From NCBI RefSeq assembly GCF_028583425.1, contig NC_072801.1:9754001-9818000 (forward strand): a stretch of 64,000 nt of DNA, given 5' to 3'. A model generated the notes under the pieces. The model was not told where the DNA came from. It did no database searches and saw only the letters and a list, made by a program, of their open reading frames with translations. The stretch comes from Eublepharis macularius. Taxonomy: Eukaryota; Chordata; Lepidosauria; Squamata; Eublepharidae. Shown one piece after another: positions 32,941 through 42,640 of this stretch (positions are counted from its first letter, which is position 1; each line of letters starts with the position of its first letter). The position numbers and the translations under genes were made by a program.

Positions 32941-34110
32941 AAAATTGCCTAAGAGTGCAAGTCAAGAGTCAGGCTTGCTAACTGATCAGAGTGATTCAGC
33001 ATGCTGTTGTGCCTTTAACAGCTCAGCAGGAAATTCAATGCAACTTGCTCCATTGCTCCATTCTTCCCCTCCCCTCCATTACTGTATCTCCATGCTGAAC
33101 AATGTGACACTTATTGAATTTCTGCATATTTTGGATTACTGGCCAAAATGTAATCCAAAATGTATTTTGGCTTATTGGCCACGTGAAGCATTAATGGTCA
33201 TGAGCATTTACCTACATGTGCATTAGAAGGAAGACTGCTCACTTGAACATTTTATAGTTAGAGACTATAATCTGAAAAATGGCAATTCTAGCAGTTCCCA
33301 CAAAATGTTTTGATGTTCCTCCCCTAAGAAGGAACGACCTAGGCCCAGTGATGTAGCAAGAGCCATTATCTCATTATCAATAGTGACCCCTGGAAAGCAG
33401 GTTGCTACACAGAAAGTGGGGGTTTCCTGGGGCTGTTCGGTGCAGGCACACTTTTGGGCACATGAGCATCACCCATTATGAAATGCTGTCTGGAGGGAAA
33501 GAACAAGTAGCCAAACCAACCCTTTTCTTGCTCAGAAAACAAGTCAGTCAATTGTCTGAACTAATATATAAATGCTGGCTTTGGGATTTGCATAATTGCT
33601 GTGACAAACTGAAAAAAAGAGGAAAAACTCCACCGGAGACCAAAACGATTAGCACGATGTATCTTTCACAAAGTATATATAATTCAAAGTGCAAGTGCTA
33701 TAGGTGCATATCCAAGTGCAAATGATCGTATGATTGTCATAAACACATTACAAACTTAATATAAGGAAAAGGAAGTTGGCCCCCTGCCAGTCGTCACAGA
33801 AGTTTCTTCTTTCCTTTTTTCACAGGGTTTGTCAGTTGGCTTTCCAGCAGACCGGGTCGGAGGTAAGTACTAAGCAATAACGAAGTTCAGTCAACCCTCA
33901 TCTTCTGTTTTCTTTTTCAGATGTAAAGACACGGTGAGGAAGAATCTTACATATGATGCAGACTGCAGTCCAACCAGCAGCGATGGCCGCGGTGTGCAAG
34001 CTGTAGTCAAATCCAGAAAACAGGCCAATGAGCTTGCTGGCCAATCATTCCACCTGTTTTGGGAGTCTTTTTCATGGGCCATTCATTTTAAATCTTCTTA
34101 TTGAGACAAC
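32941..34110. other. Unassigned DNA
   Basis: Nothing recognised; the 107-codon plus frame at 33402 lacks any known domain. Confidence 0.5.
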
Positions 34111-34392
34111 CAGGGCTTTTTTCCAGCGGGAACGTGGTGGAACGGAGTTCCAGCACCTCTTGAAAATGGTCACATGGCCAGTGACCATGTGAGCAGCACA
34201 GAGGGCAATCTAAACTCCCCTCTGTCTGGAGATCAGGCGGCGGGGCCACCGGCCATGTGACCATTTTTGCAGAGGGCAATTGAAACTTTAAAAAACTCCC
34301 CCTTTGACCACCTGCCCCAAAGAGACGTCATTGTGCGGTCTTGAGTTCCACCACTGAGTTCCACCACCTTTTTTCCCAGAAAAAAAGCTCTG
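34111..34392. mobile_element. hAT-like MITE (CAGGGCTTTTTTTC family) abutting CR1
   Basis: Begins CAGGGCTTTTTTCCAGCGGG and ends AAAAAAAGCTCTG. The flanks do not match, and the right end touches the broken end of a CR1 copy, so one flank has been lost. Confidence 0.85.
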
Positions 34393-36092
34393 CCCGGATC
34401 ACTAAGTGGTCCTTCAGATGCTTACAGTTCGATTCCTTTAAAATCTGTTCTAATATCTTTCAAGCAACAGAAGTCAGACTGACTGGCCTGTAGTTTCCTG
34501 GGTCATCGTTCTTCCCTTGCTTAAAGAGTGGGATAACATTCGATCTTCTCCAATCTAGCTTGTGGTACATCGCCAGTCCTCCAGGAGGCCTTGAAGATGA
34601 CGGACAGAGGATTTGCAAGTTCTCTAGAAACTTCTTTGAGCACTCTTGGGTACACCCCATCCTGCCCAGGGGATTTGCATTCATCCAGTGCAGCCAGGTG
34701 CCTCTCCACAACCTGTCAATGTCAACTAGCCACCCAGCTGTCCTGTCATGTCTACTACCATCTCTACATGGGCTCAAGTTCTTCAGGGAGAAAACAGAGG
34801 CAAAAAAGTCATTAAGCCTGTCTGCTTTTTCTCTGTCCTCCATCAGAGTTTCTCCTTCCACTCCCAACAGCGGTCCAATTGCCTCTTTTACCTTGCGTTT
34901 GCTTCTCACATATCTGTAGAAGTTTTTCTTATTGTAGTGAGCCCCCCTGGCCAAACCAAGCTCATACTGAGCTTTGGCCTCTCTGATGGCTGATCTGCAG
35001 TACCAAGTAACCCTCATATACTCCTCTTTAGAGGTCTGTCCTTCTCTCCATTTCCTGAACATTTCCTTTTTCTCCCTTAGCTTATTCTGGAGCTCTCTGT
35101 ACATCCACATTGGTTTCTTGGAGCCCTTACCATGTTTCTGTCTTGCTGGGATAGTGAGGGCTTGAGCTTGCAAAAGCTCGTGTTTGAGAATGGCCCACCC
35201 TTCACTCGCTCCTTTCCCTTCCAGCACACTTCCCCACGGAATGACTCTCATCAAGCCTCTGAGTTCATCGAAGTTGGCCCTACGAAAATCTAACCTACGC
35301 GTCTGGCTACGAACTTCCTTGGCCCCCCCACAGCAACTGGAATTCAAGGAGGTCATGGTCACTTCCCCCTAAGGTCCCCACCACCTTCATCTCATCTACC
35401 AATTCTTCCCTGTTGGTTAATATCAAGTCTAGTATGGCTGAGCCCCTTGTAGCTTCCTCCACCATTTGAAAAAGGAAGTTATCGGCCAGGCAGGTCAAGA
35501 AATTGCGTGATTCATGATGCTTTGCTGAGCTTGTCTGCCAGCGCTCATCGGGGAAGTTGAAGTCACCCATAATTACAAGGTTCTGATGTCTGGATACTCT
35601 GCCAATCTGTTCAAGGACGGCAGCGTCCATTTCTTCTCCCTGGTCAGGGGGTCTGTAGCAGACTCCAACAACCATACCCTTTGTCCTTCCTCCCCTTATT
35701 TCCACCCATATGCTTTCCACCGGGATGTCAACCACATTGTCCAGAACTTGCTGACAATCAAGCCCTCTCCTCACATACAACGCCACTCCGCCTCCTCTTC
35801 TACCCTTCCAGTTTTTCTTGAACAACTTGTACTCATCTATTACCACATTCCAGTTACGGGAATCATCCCACCAAGTTTCAGCAATTCCTACTATATCATA
35901 GCCCTCTGTTTGCAAGAGAAGCCATATCATACCCATACTTGGGGCACTGGTATATAGGCACTTGTAGCCTTGTACCTTTGTTTGATCTGCCCTACCCAGG
36001 TGGGCCCCGGAATCCCCATGTCGATCGTCCCCGTCCCCTCGCGGCATCAGTTTAAAGCTCTCCTGATGAAGCTCTCCAGGTTCTTTCCAAAC
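34393..36092 (-). mobile_element. CR1 LINE copy lacking its 3' half
   Basis: Minus-strand CR1 containing the ORF1/ORF2 junction, endonuclease and N-terminal RT, ending abruptly at 34393 inside the RT. The missing part is the 3' end, which is the reverse of normal 5' truncation. It therefore implies a later deletion or rearrangement at the junction with the hAT MITE at 34111-34392. Confidence 0.9.
34460..36047 (-). pseudogene. CR1 ORF2 fragment (endonuclease and start of RT)
   Basis: Two overlapping frames. 36047-35307 holds the endonuclease, with TETW altered to AETWW, then [17 protein letters not shown] and GGSDH. 35362-34460 holds the linker and the first RT motifs as far as RPVSLTSVA. Differences from the 10.7-kb copy include a deletion after the first endonuclease motif (SAPSMG joined to WLLLQTEG) and a changed first motif. 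It is non-functional. Confidence 0.88.
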
Positions 36093-36093
36093 C

Positions 36094-36175
36094 TGTGGCA
36101 GGATGGGAGCTCGGTACGGCAGCTACAAGAACAGGTTCCTGGGTCAAGTGTCAGCTTTCAAGAAAAGGATCTGGC
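36094..36175. repeat. ~82-bp dispersed segment, copy 1
   Basis: TGTGGCAGGATGGGAGCTCG, GCTACAAGAACAGGTTCCTG, TGTCAGCTTTCAAGAAAAGG. Directly follows the 5' side of the 34.4-kb CR1. The second copy is at 41062-41143. Confidence 0.85.
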
Positions 36176-36259
36176 CCTTGGCCCGAATCATTATTTTGGC
36201 CTGAATCAGGCCACTGCAGAGTGCAGATGCACTCCAGGGCCTGTTGCGCCATCCTGGCA

Positions 36260-36531
36260 GTGCTCCCATGCTCCGCAGAAGCCCAATTTGGCCTGAACCG
36301 GGCCGCTGTGGAGCACAGGAGCACTCAAAGGCCCATTGCTTGGACCCAGTGACACTCTTGCACTCTGCAGCAGACTGATTTGGCCCGGGGGCAGCACGTG
36401 GCCTGTGCAATGACATCACTTCGTGGAAGCGATATCATTGCGTAGGCAGGGAGTGTGTGTGCGCAGGCACCACTGAGGTAAGCGCCAGCTCTCCCACCTC
36501 CTGCCTGGAGGGTGAGGGGACCTGGCAACCC
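36260..36531. repeat. Dispersed repeat with GGACCTGGCAACCCT end, copy 1
   Basis: GGCCGCTGTGGAGCACAGGA, GGGGCAGCACGTGGCCTGTG, CAATGACATCACTTCGTGG, ACCACTGAGGTAAGCGCCAG, GGGACCTGGCAACCCTAG. Shared in the same order with 61535-61852. Confidence 0.8.
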
Positions 36532-38999
36532 TAGCTGGGGGTGCGGCCGGACCCCAGACCTGGGAGACGCGGGTTCCTCTCAGGTCCGGCAGCGTGCTAT
36601 ATCGGGGCTGCCATCACCATCCTCGCCTCACTCCGCATTTGCCTTACCACCCACCCGCCCTCCCTGTTCATGGAAGATTGAGCTGCATATTGCTTGTTAG
36701 CCTGGGCCTTGGGGGGGGGGGGGTTCTATATTCCTTTTCTTTTCACAGATTTGCTGGCAGTTTGGTCATGGAGATCGTATCCTTTTGGGGGGAGTCAGGG
36801 GCCTGCTTGCCCAGTCTCCCCAGTAATAGGGGGATTCCTTAAGGAATCTTGAAAGTGAGTTGTGGTGGGGCATGCCCAGTGGGGGCTGCCAGGGTAAGCT
36901 CACTCCCAGGGGCAGGGGGTCCACATAGGGGCATACACCCACACGGTATCCCACTGTCTGCCACTCCTTGATTTCCACCCCTCAGCAACGGTCTGAGAGG
37001 GCGCAGCCTTCATTGGCTGGCAGGCAGGTCAGCCAGTGCTCTGGATCCGACCCCCATGCATCGCCAATGCTCCATAAGCAGTTAATCAATAAAGTTGTGG
37101 CCTCCTTTTTCTCCATTCAGCTGTGTCAGTGGTTCTTGGTTGTCATGCTTTTCTCTCCTCCTTTGCCCCCTGACACTGGGCTGCAACACCATTCATAATC
37201 TCTGTTCAGTCCACTGGAGCTGGCTGATCGATGCTAAGTGCACATCTTGGACCATCCTCTTTTTGGAATATCATCTTGTAGTTGTTGGGTGGGTCTATGG
37301 GCTGGTCCAGGGGTCCTGCTCTGAGGCTGTCTTGTTCAGCAGGTGTCAGGCAGCAGGCAGGCATTATCGGCAGGTGATGACATACACCATGTTGGAGGAT
37401 GCATGCTGGACAATTGAACTGGTAGTTATTTAAATCTGTAATCATGATGCTACCCAAGCATATATGGGGGAGGGGACAAACTCTACACCAGAAGCCGGGA
37501 CCTGCCAAGCAACTTAATGCCCAGCATCTTACAGATGAAGGCAGAAAACATGCTTTTACACTCCCCTCAATATTTCAGACCACTGAGGGCTCTGCACCAT
37601 TTGTGTGATGTATTCATTTATTCTGCAAGATTTTTCCTGCTCCACTTTAAAAATCAAAGACACTCTTTATGCTTATTTACATTCTTTTAAAATATGCATC
37701 AAGGCAGCTCTGTCCATGATCTGCACTCCACAGCAGCAAAAGGTGACGCGCATGGCAAGTGCCTCCAGATGTTTTGCACATGTGTGCAAGAAATAAAATG
37801 CATCCCGCCCTCTCTTGCCTGGCCCTAGCTCTGGCTTTCCTCCACATCTCCTCCACTTCATTGCCTCCTCCTTGCCACTTGTTTTTGCGTGATATTTTGG
37901 GTTGCTGTGCTCTGATCTCGGCAGTTTTGCTGTTTGGAGCATCTGCACATGCACAGATGTCACAGTTATGTGTTTGAGGGGTTTTTTTACTGGCCAAATT
38001 ATCCCCCACCCCCACCCCTGCATTTTTTGCAAGCCACAAAGCTTCCCCCATTTGTAATAGCTTCATTGGTAGCTTTTGCTGGTTGCATTATGCAGATTTG
38101 ATGATTAACACGGGGGACTGCTCTTATTAGATTTTGTGATAAATACATATGTATAAGTAAGAAGGACATCCATACATGAGCCCAGATAGCTGCCTTATCC
38201 TAAGTCAGGCGATTGGTCTCTCATAGTCAATATTGCCAATTCTGACAGGCAGCATCTCCAGGTCCTCAGGTCCAGGCCTTTCATGCCACCTCCTATTGCC
38301 TGATCCTTTTAACAGGAGATGCTGTGGACTGGACCTGGAACTTTTCCCATGCAAGTCAGATTCTGTGCCAGGTAGCCCTGATTCTTCCCCAAGGAAATGA
38401 TTGAGCTGTAGATGTGGAACTGTTGTATCTAGGATCTTTCTGGGATCTTCACATGTCTTCCTCAAGAGCCCTTCCCCAAAGCCATATCGCATTGCATATT
38501 TTGCAGTCATTCTTGTCTAGTTCTAGAAATGAAAAAGCTGCTCGAAGCTCTCGAGCATATTCATCAAGTAAGCTCTTGCCAAGGCCTAATTCAAGAGATG
38601 CCAAGTTGATTGCGCTTGGTGGCAAATCAATAGAAATGTCATTTCAGTTATATGACTCCAGACCCAGACTACTGTTACCCGGGAAGCCAGATCCTATGTG
38701 CAGGATGAATAACCATGCCAGTTCTGCAAGCTGTGCAAATAACATTTGACTGTGGCCTATGGGAGACCGAGGCCTATTGGAGACACCCATGATAGCTAGA
38801 TTCAGAGGCTCTCTCTGCCTTGCACCACCGTGAGAGGAAAGTCACGTAATATGGATATGCAGAGTATGTCGATAGAAGAATGGGTACTTAAGTGTACCAA
38901 TTTATGAGGACATTCCTTTTCGTGGCCTCTCGAACCCTCCCCCAGCAAAGCTCCCATCTCTTCTCTGGGTCTTTAACCAATTCTGCTTATTTCCAGTAT
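36532..38999. other. Unassigned DNA
   Basis: Contains a G run at 36713 and the AATAAA-bearing stretch at 37060-37175. 37600-38760 has overlapping short frames on both strands without domains. No gene is called although this lies downstream of the receptor gene. Confidence 0.45.
37060..37175 (+). other. Possible LTR or gene 3' end with AATAAA
   Basis: TTAATCAATAAAGTTGTGGC (polyadenylation signal) is followed by a T-rich stretch and, about 80 bp on, CCCCCTGACA. This could be the R-U5 end of an unrecognised LTR; no matching TG start was found in 36.5-37.0 kb. Confidence 0.3.
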
Positions 39000-39231
39000 G
39001 CCAGTTTGGTGTAGTGGTTAAGAGCGGCTAGACTCTAATCTGGAGAACCGAGTTTGATTCCCCCCCACCTCGCTTAAACCCAGCTGGGTCACAGCTCTCT
39101 CAGAGCTCTCTCATCCCCACCCACCTCTCAGGATGATAGTCATGAGGATAATAATAACATACTTTGTAAACTGCTCTGAGTGGGTGTTAAATTGTCCTGA
39201 AGAGTGGTATATAAATTGAATGTTATTATTT
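39000..39231 (+). mobile_element. tRNA-derived SINE
   Basis: Plus-strand copy of the 16370 family with intact GTGTAGTGGTTAAGAG and GAGTTTGATTCCCC. It ends 212 bp beyond the receptor stop codon, on the opposite strand. Confidence 0.88.
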
Positions 39232-39442
39232 ACTGGGATTGTGTAGCAGTTATTAAATCCTTGTACTGGGTTCAGATGATGCAATTTCTCCCCATCTGAT
39301 AATCTCAATGCCGCAGGGAGTAAGGAACTAACACCTGGCCTTTAGGGTTCCTGTGTGAATCTCTGGCATCTGCCACTGAACAAATGCATTGGGCAGAACT
39401 CATGGCTCAGTGGCAGCGCACAAGATCACTCTTGAATACAGA

Positions 39443-40193
39443 TTAAGAAATGTGAAGTGGCCTTGCTGTCCCTGAGGGGGCCATGAAGGACCTAGGATCT
39501 GCTTCACTCCCACGCAGCTGTCCAATGTGGTCTTCATTCATCTGGGACACTTCAGTAGAACCCGCCTCAAAGCCAGGCGCGGTGTGAGCAGCATGGACTA
39601 CATGGACCTTGTTGCGGGCCTTCTTTCTTAGCAGGCAACTAAAGACTTTCTTGAACCCCTTGCGGAAGTGCTTGGAGACCAGAGCGTAGACAATGGGGTT
39701 GAGGCAAGAGTTGGCGTAGGCCATACAGTGGGAGAGCAGCCGGAAGGCATAGGTGGTCTGGTTGAACGGGAAGTCTCCATAGAGGTAGCGGAGCACGACC
39801 AAGTGGTAGGGCAGCCAACACAGGCAGAAGAGGACGGTGACAATGATGATCATCTTGGTAACTTTGCGCTTGGCCTTCTTGGACTCGGACATGTCCTCCA
39901 TGGGGTCTACAGCTGTCCACAGGAATTTAATGGTCCTGGTGTAGGAGACGCTAACGATCAGTACTGGGACCACATAGCCAAAGGCGAAAGTGCTGGTGTC
40001 TATGATCTTCCGCTTCCACTCCTCCCACCCTGGCACACAGATGTGGCTGGCCTCCCACTCTATCAGGTCGTAGTAGCTTAAGTAAGGCCCTGAGAAGACC
40101 ACGGAGAGAGCCCAGATCACAGCCATGGCCACCACTGCGTTGCATGGCGTCCGCAGCTCCCGAGAGCGCAGCGGGTAACGAATAGCCAGATAT
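39443..40193 (-). CDS. GALR2: Galanin receptor type 2-like GPCR, coding exon 2 (to stop)
   Basis: Second coding exon, 751 nt, completing codon 125 and running to TAA at 39443-39445. Joined to exon 1 it gives 1125 nt, i.e. 374 residues, close to the ~387 of human GALR2. Seen: Y126 completes DRY; TM4 about 144-164 with W152; Cys177 in extracellular loop 2 is the partner of Cys100; P201 in TM5; a basic third loop with KKAKRK near 230-235; CWLP at 250-253 in TM6; NPIVY at 290-294 in TM7; then HFRKGFKKVF as helix 8 and Cys311 as a possible palmitoylation site. The acceptor is TTTGGCAG, with a CCTAAC branch-point-like sequence about 20 nt upstream. No frameshift or stop breaks the frame, so the gene looks functional. 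GALR2 in other vertebrates couples mainly to Gq; that is family knowledge. No other host gene lies alongside. Confidence 0.93.
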
Positions 40194-40258
40194 CTGCCAA
40201 AGAAGTCAACCATGTTAGGAAATGGGGGGGGGGATGCTTGGGCCAACAACCCTCTCTT

Positions 40259-40522
40259 AGAGCTAAATTACATGAGACGAATTACGCGAGGATGCTCAAG
40301 CGAAGGGAGACGTAATGTTAGCCGGTAAGCATAGTTTGAATTTCCCTCTCTCTACAGAGCCAGCTATGATCTCTCCTCAGAGGGTTTGTTAATAATTGAG
40401 AGAGCCTTCAGGAAGGCAAAGAGGAAATTAACAAACCCTCTGAGGAGTGATCTTTGCTGGCTCTGTAGAGAGATGAAATTCAACTATGCTTCCCAGCTAA
40501 CTTTACGTCTCCCTTCACTGTT
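40259..40522. mobile_element. Foldback MITE in receptor intron
   Basis: AGAGCTAAATTACATGAGAC begins the left arm. TCTCTACAGAGCCAGC and CAGAGGGTTTGTTAAT face their complements at 40425-40480, and AAGGGAGACGTAA faces TTTACGTCTCCCTT at about 40500. Same family as 50562-51307. Confidence 0.8.
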
Positions 40523-41061
40523 AGCCTAAACTGCCTCACAGGATTGTTTGTGAGTACAACATGGGGCTGTGGGTGGGGGGTTTGCTGTGCACAATGTTCT
40601 GTGCGTATTCCTTTGTGGAAGGCTGGATTAAAAATGTATGGCTAAGTAGATACCCCACGTATGCACCCATATTTTTAACATCTAGATACCTGTAAGGGGG
40701 AGCTGAGAGCTAAAGAATTCTAGATGATTGTTGTAAAATGTATCCTCCAGAATAACTACTGTAGGGACAAGTACTGGGAAATTGGGACTGCCCCCAATAA
40801 ATAGCCCCTTGGAGCATAACCAGATGCTATTTTTGTAAGATTTAAACACTTCAGACCTGATTTTTCAGGAAACAAGTTTGAGGGAGATGGGTGGGACAAA
40901 GCAGGATACGGAATGCCCAGAAGCCTCAGCACCATCCCAGACATGAATCCCTTTTCCTAAAGTGTTCTGCACAGAGTCAGGCACTTCGGGGCGCATAGAT
41001 GACAACTGGTCGCTCCTCTTGCTCCCTCCCCCGAGAGAAACATGATGTTTATTTTGACAGC

Positions 41062-41143
41062 TGTGGTAGGATGGGAGCTCGGCACGGCTGCTACAAGAAC
41101 AGGTCCCTGGTTCAGGTGTCAGCGTTCAAGGAAAGAATCTGGC
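41062..41143. repeat. ~82-bp dispersed segment, copy 2 (in receptor intron)
   Basis: TGTGGTAGGATGGGAGCTCG, GCTACAAGAACAGGTCCCTG, TGTCAGCGTTCAAGGAAAGA. By eye it differs from 36094-36175 at about ten positions. Confidence 0.85.
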
Positions 41144-41412
41144 AGGTGGAGCCAGAGATGTTCCTCGTGCATCAGAAGATCAGTCTGAGGCAGGAGGAAG
41201 AGAGAAGAGGAGGAAGAGGTGAAAGTGTACCATATCACCAACTTGCCCTGCACATCTGCCCTGCCCCTGACACCAGCAGGAAAAAAAATTAAGTCCAGGT
41301 TTGAACGTGGTAACATCAGTTCTGTGGCCATTAGTAACTAGGGCCCTCTACACGTGTTTTTAAGATAGGGGAAGAGACAGATAAGGGAAAGAACTCACAC
41401 ATTGTACGGACG

Positions 41413-41482
41413 GCAGGTGGGGCGGCAGGGATTCTGGGCCCCATCCTGGATTTTTGCTCAGGGCTCCAGTTAGGGTGGGGTA
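41413..41482. repeat. Direct repeat 3' of receptor exon 1
   Basis: GCAGGTGGGGCGGCAGGGAT, CCCCATCCTGGATTTTTGC, AGGGCTCCAGTTAGGGTGGG. Matched at 42403-42482. Confidence 0.9.
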
Positions 41483-41750
41483 CTCACCACCTTACTGCCA
41501 ATTTACTTCAGATGAATTGGCTATAAAATGCTGTTAATATTTGTTACGGGTATGGTTTTAAATCAAAATGGCAAGATTTTGTTCAAAATGTCTTTGTTCA
41601 AAATGGGATTTTTGGAACCTGATGTTGATGTTTTGAAAACATCCCAAAGAGATGCCTTTCCCAGGTCTACATCACTGCCCAGGGTTACCGCCACCTGCAC
41701 TGGAGATGGGCGTTTTTGACAGGGAACAGAAAGTCCCGTGCCTTGGTTAC

Positions 41751-42124
41751 CTGTCCACAGAGACGGCAGCCAGAGTTAAGCTGCTGGCATACATGGTGAG
41801 GTAGATGAAGAAGTGGACGGCCTTGCACAGGAAGGAGCCAAAGACCCAGCCCTCTAAGGAGTAAATGGTCGCCTGGAAGGGCACGCAGAAGACGATGAAG
41901 AAGAAGTCAGCTAGGCTGAGGTTGAGGATGAAGAGGTTGGTGCTGGTGTGACCCATCTGCCCATTCCGCAGCAGCACGGCCAAGACCAGGCTGTTGCCAA
42001 CAGTGCCCAGCAGAAAGATGAGGGAGAAGACCACTGGGACAATGATGCTGGCCGGGCTGAACTGGGAGGTGTCGGAGACGTTCCAGTGCCCAGCTAAGCT
42101 GGCAAAGTCTTCATGATCGGTCAT
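41751..42124 (-). CDS. GALR2: Galanin receptor type 2-like GPCR, coding exon 1
   Basis: First coding exon of a class A peptide GPCR of the galanin receptor 2 type, expected at the plasma membrane to bind galanin-family peptides. Seen: 374 nt encode residues 1-124 plus two bases of codon 125. The extracellular N-terminus has one N-glycosylation sequon (N15-V-S). TM1 is about residues 26-52 with GN at 43-44, TM2 about 63-87 with the conserved Asp at 73, and TM3 starts after Cys100, the extracellular disulfide cysteine. The exon ends inside D124-R125-Y126 at a GTAACC donor (41745-41750). Start chosen: the Met at 42124 gives the usual short N-terminus. The frame stays open upstream to a Met at 42352, but those 76 residues are low-complexity and unlike a receptor. 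Family knowledge: vertebrate GALR2 genes have an intron at this place. Orthologue versus GALR2-like paralogue cannot be decided here. Confidence 0.93.
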
Positions 42125-42402
42125 TCTTGGCTGCGGGCATGCAGAGGGAGGAGGAGAGAGACAGCAACGAGAAAGAGCGGTTGGCATGGAGTTAGCAAGT
42201 GAACAATAGGAGCAGGTCCCCTGGGCCAGGCAAACCACCCACATCACTGCCCTCCTCAAGGGGGGGGGGAGAAGAAGAAAAGCAGCCGCCCGCCATCTCT
42301 TGCCCCTGCCCTGTCTAGGGCTCAGGCAGCTGGCTTCCAGCAGTAGCAGCAATGGCTCCCACGTACCTCAAACAGCGCAAGGGCCACCTTTGTTTAGCTC
42401 CA

Positions 42403-42482
42403 GCAGGTGGGATGGCAGGGATTCTGGACCCCATCCTGGATTTTTGCCCAGGGCTCCAGAATCACTGAGTTAGGGTGGGGTA
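42403..42482. repeat. Direct repeat 5' of receptor exon 1
   Basis: Same orientation as 41413-41482, with only a few substitutions and a 10-bp insertion (AATCACTGAG). Exon 1 lies between the two. Confidence 0.9.
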
Positions 42483-42640
42483 GTGGTTAGTGGTTAGCAT
42501 TTTGGAGTAGGAGCTGAGAGACTTGGATCTAAAATCTCCACTCTGCCATACAGCTTTCTGGGTGACCTTGGGCCAATCCCTCCCTCCTTCCCTCCTTCTC
42601 TGTCTTACTCTACCTCGCAAGGGTGTTGTGAAGAAAAAAC
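42476..42640 (+). mobile_element. tRNA-derived SINE (second family)
   Basis: GGTAGTGGTTAGTGGTTAG (A-box region), TTGGATCTAAAATCTCCAC (decayed B box), TGGGTGACCTTGGGCCAATC, then GCAAGGGTGTTGTGAAG. It lies about 350 bp upstream of the receptor start codon, in the opposite orientation. Confidence 0.75.

Larger units (their letters stand above)
40194..41750 (-). other. Intron of the galanin receptor 2-like gene
   Basis: A 1557-bp phase-2 GT-AG intron between the two receptor exons. It contains a foldback MITE (40259-40522), an ~82-bp segment repeated at 36094-36175, and one arm of the direct repeat that flanks exon 1 (41413-41482). The rest shows nothing I can name. Confidence 0.9.

Noticed and set aside
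39000-39080. tRNA gene (A and B boxes)
   Set aside because: The cloverleaf is not complete and the head continues into the SINE body as in six other copies.
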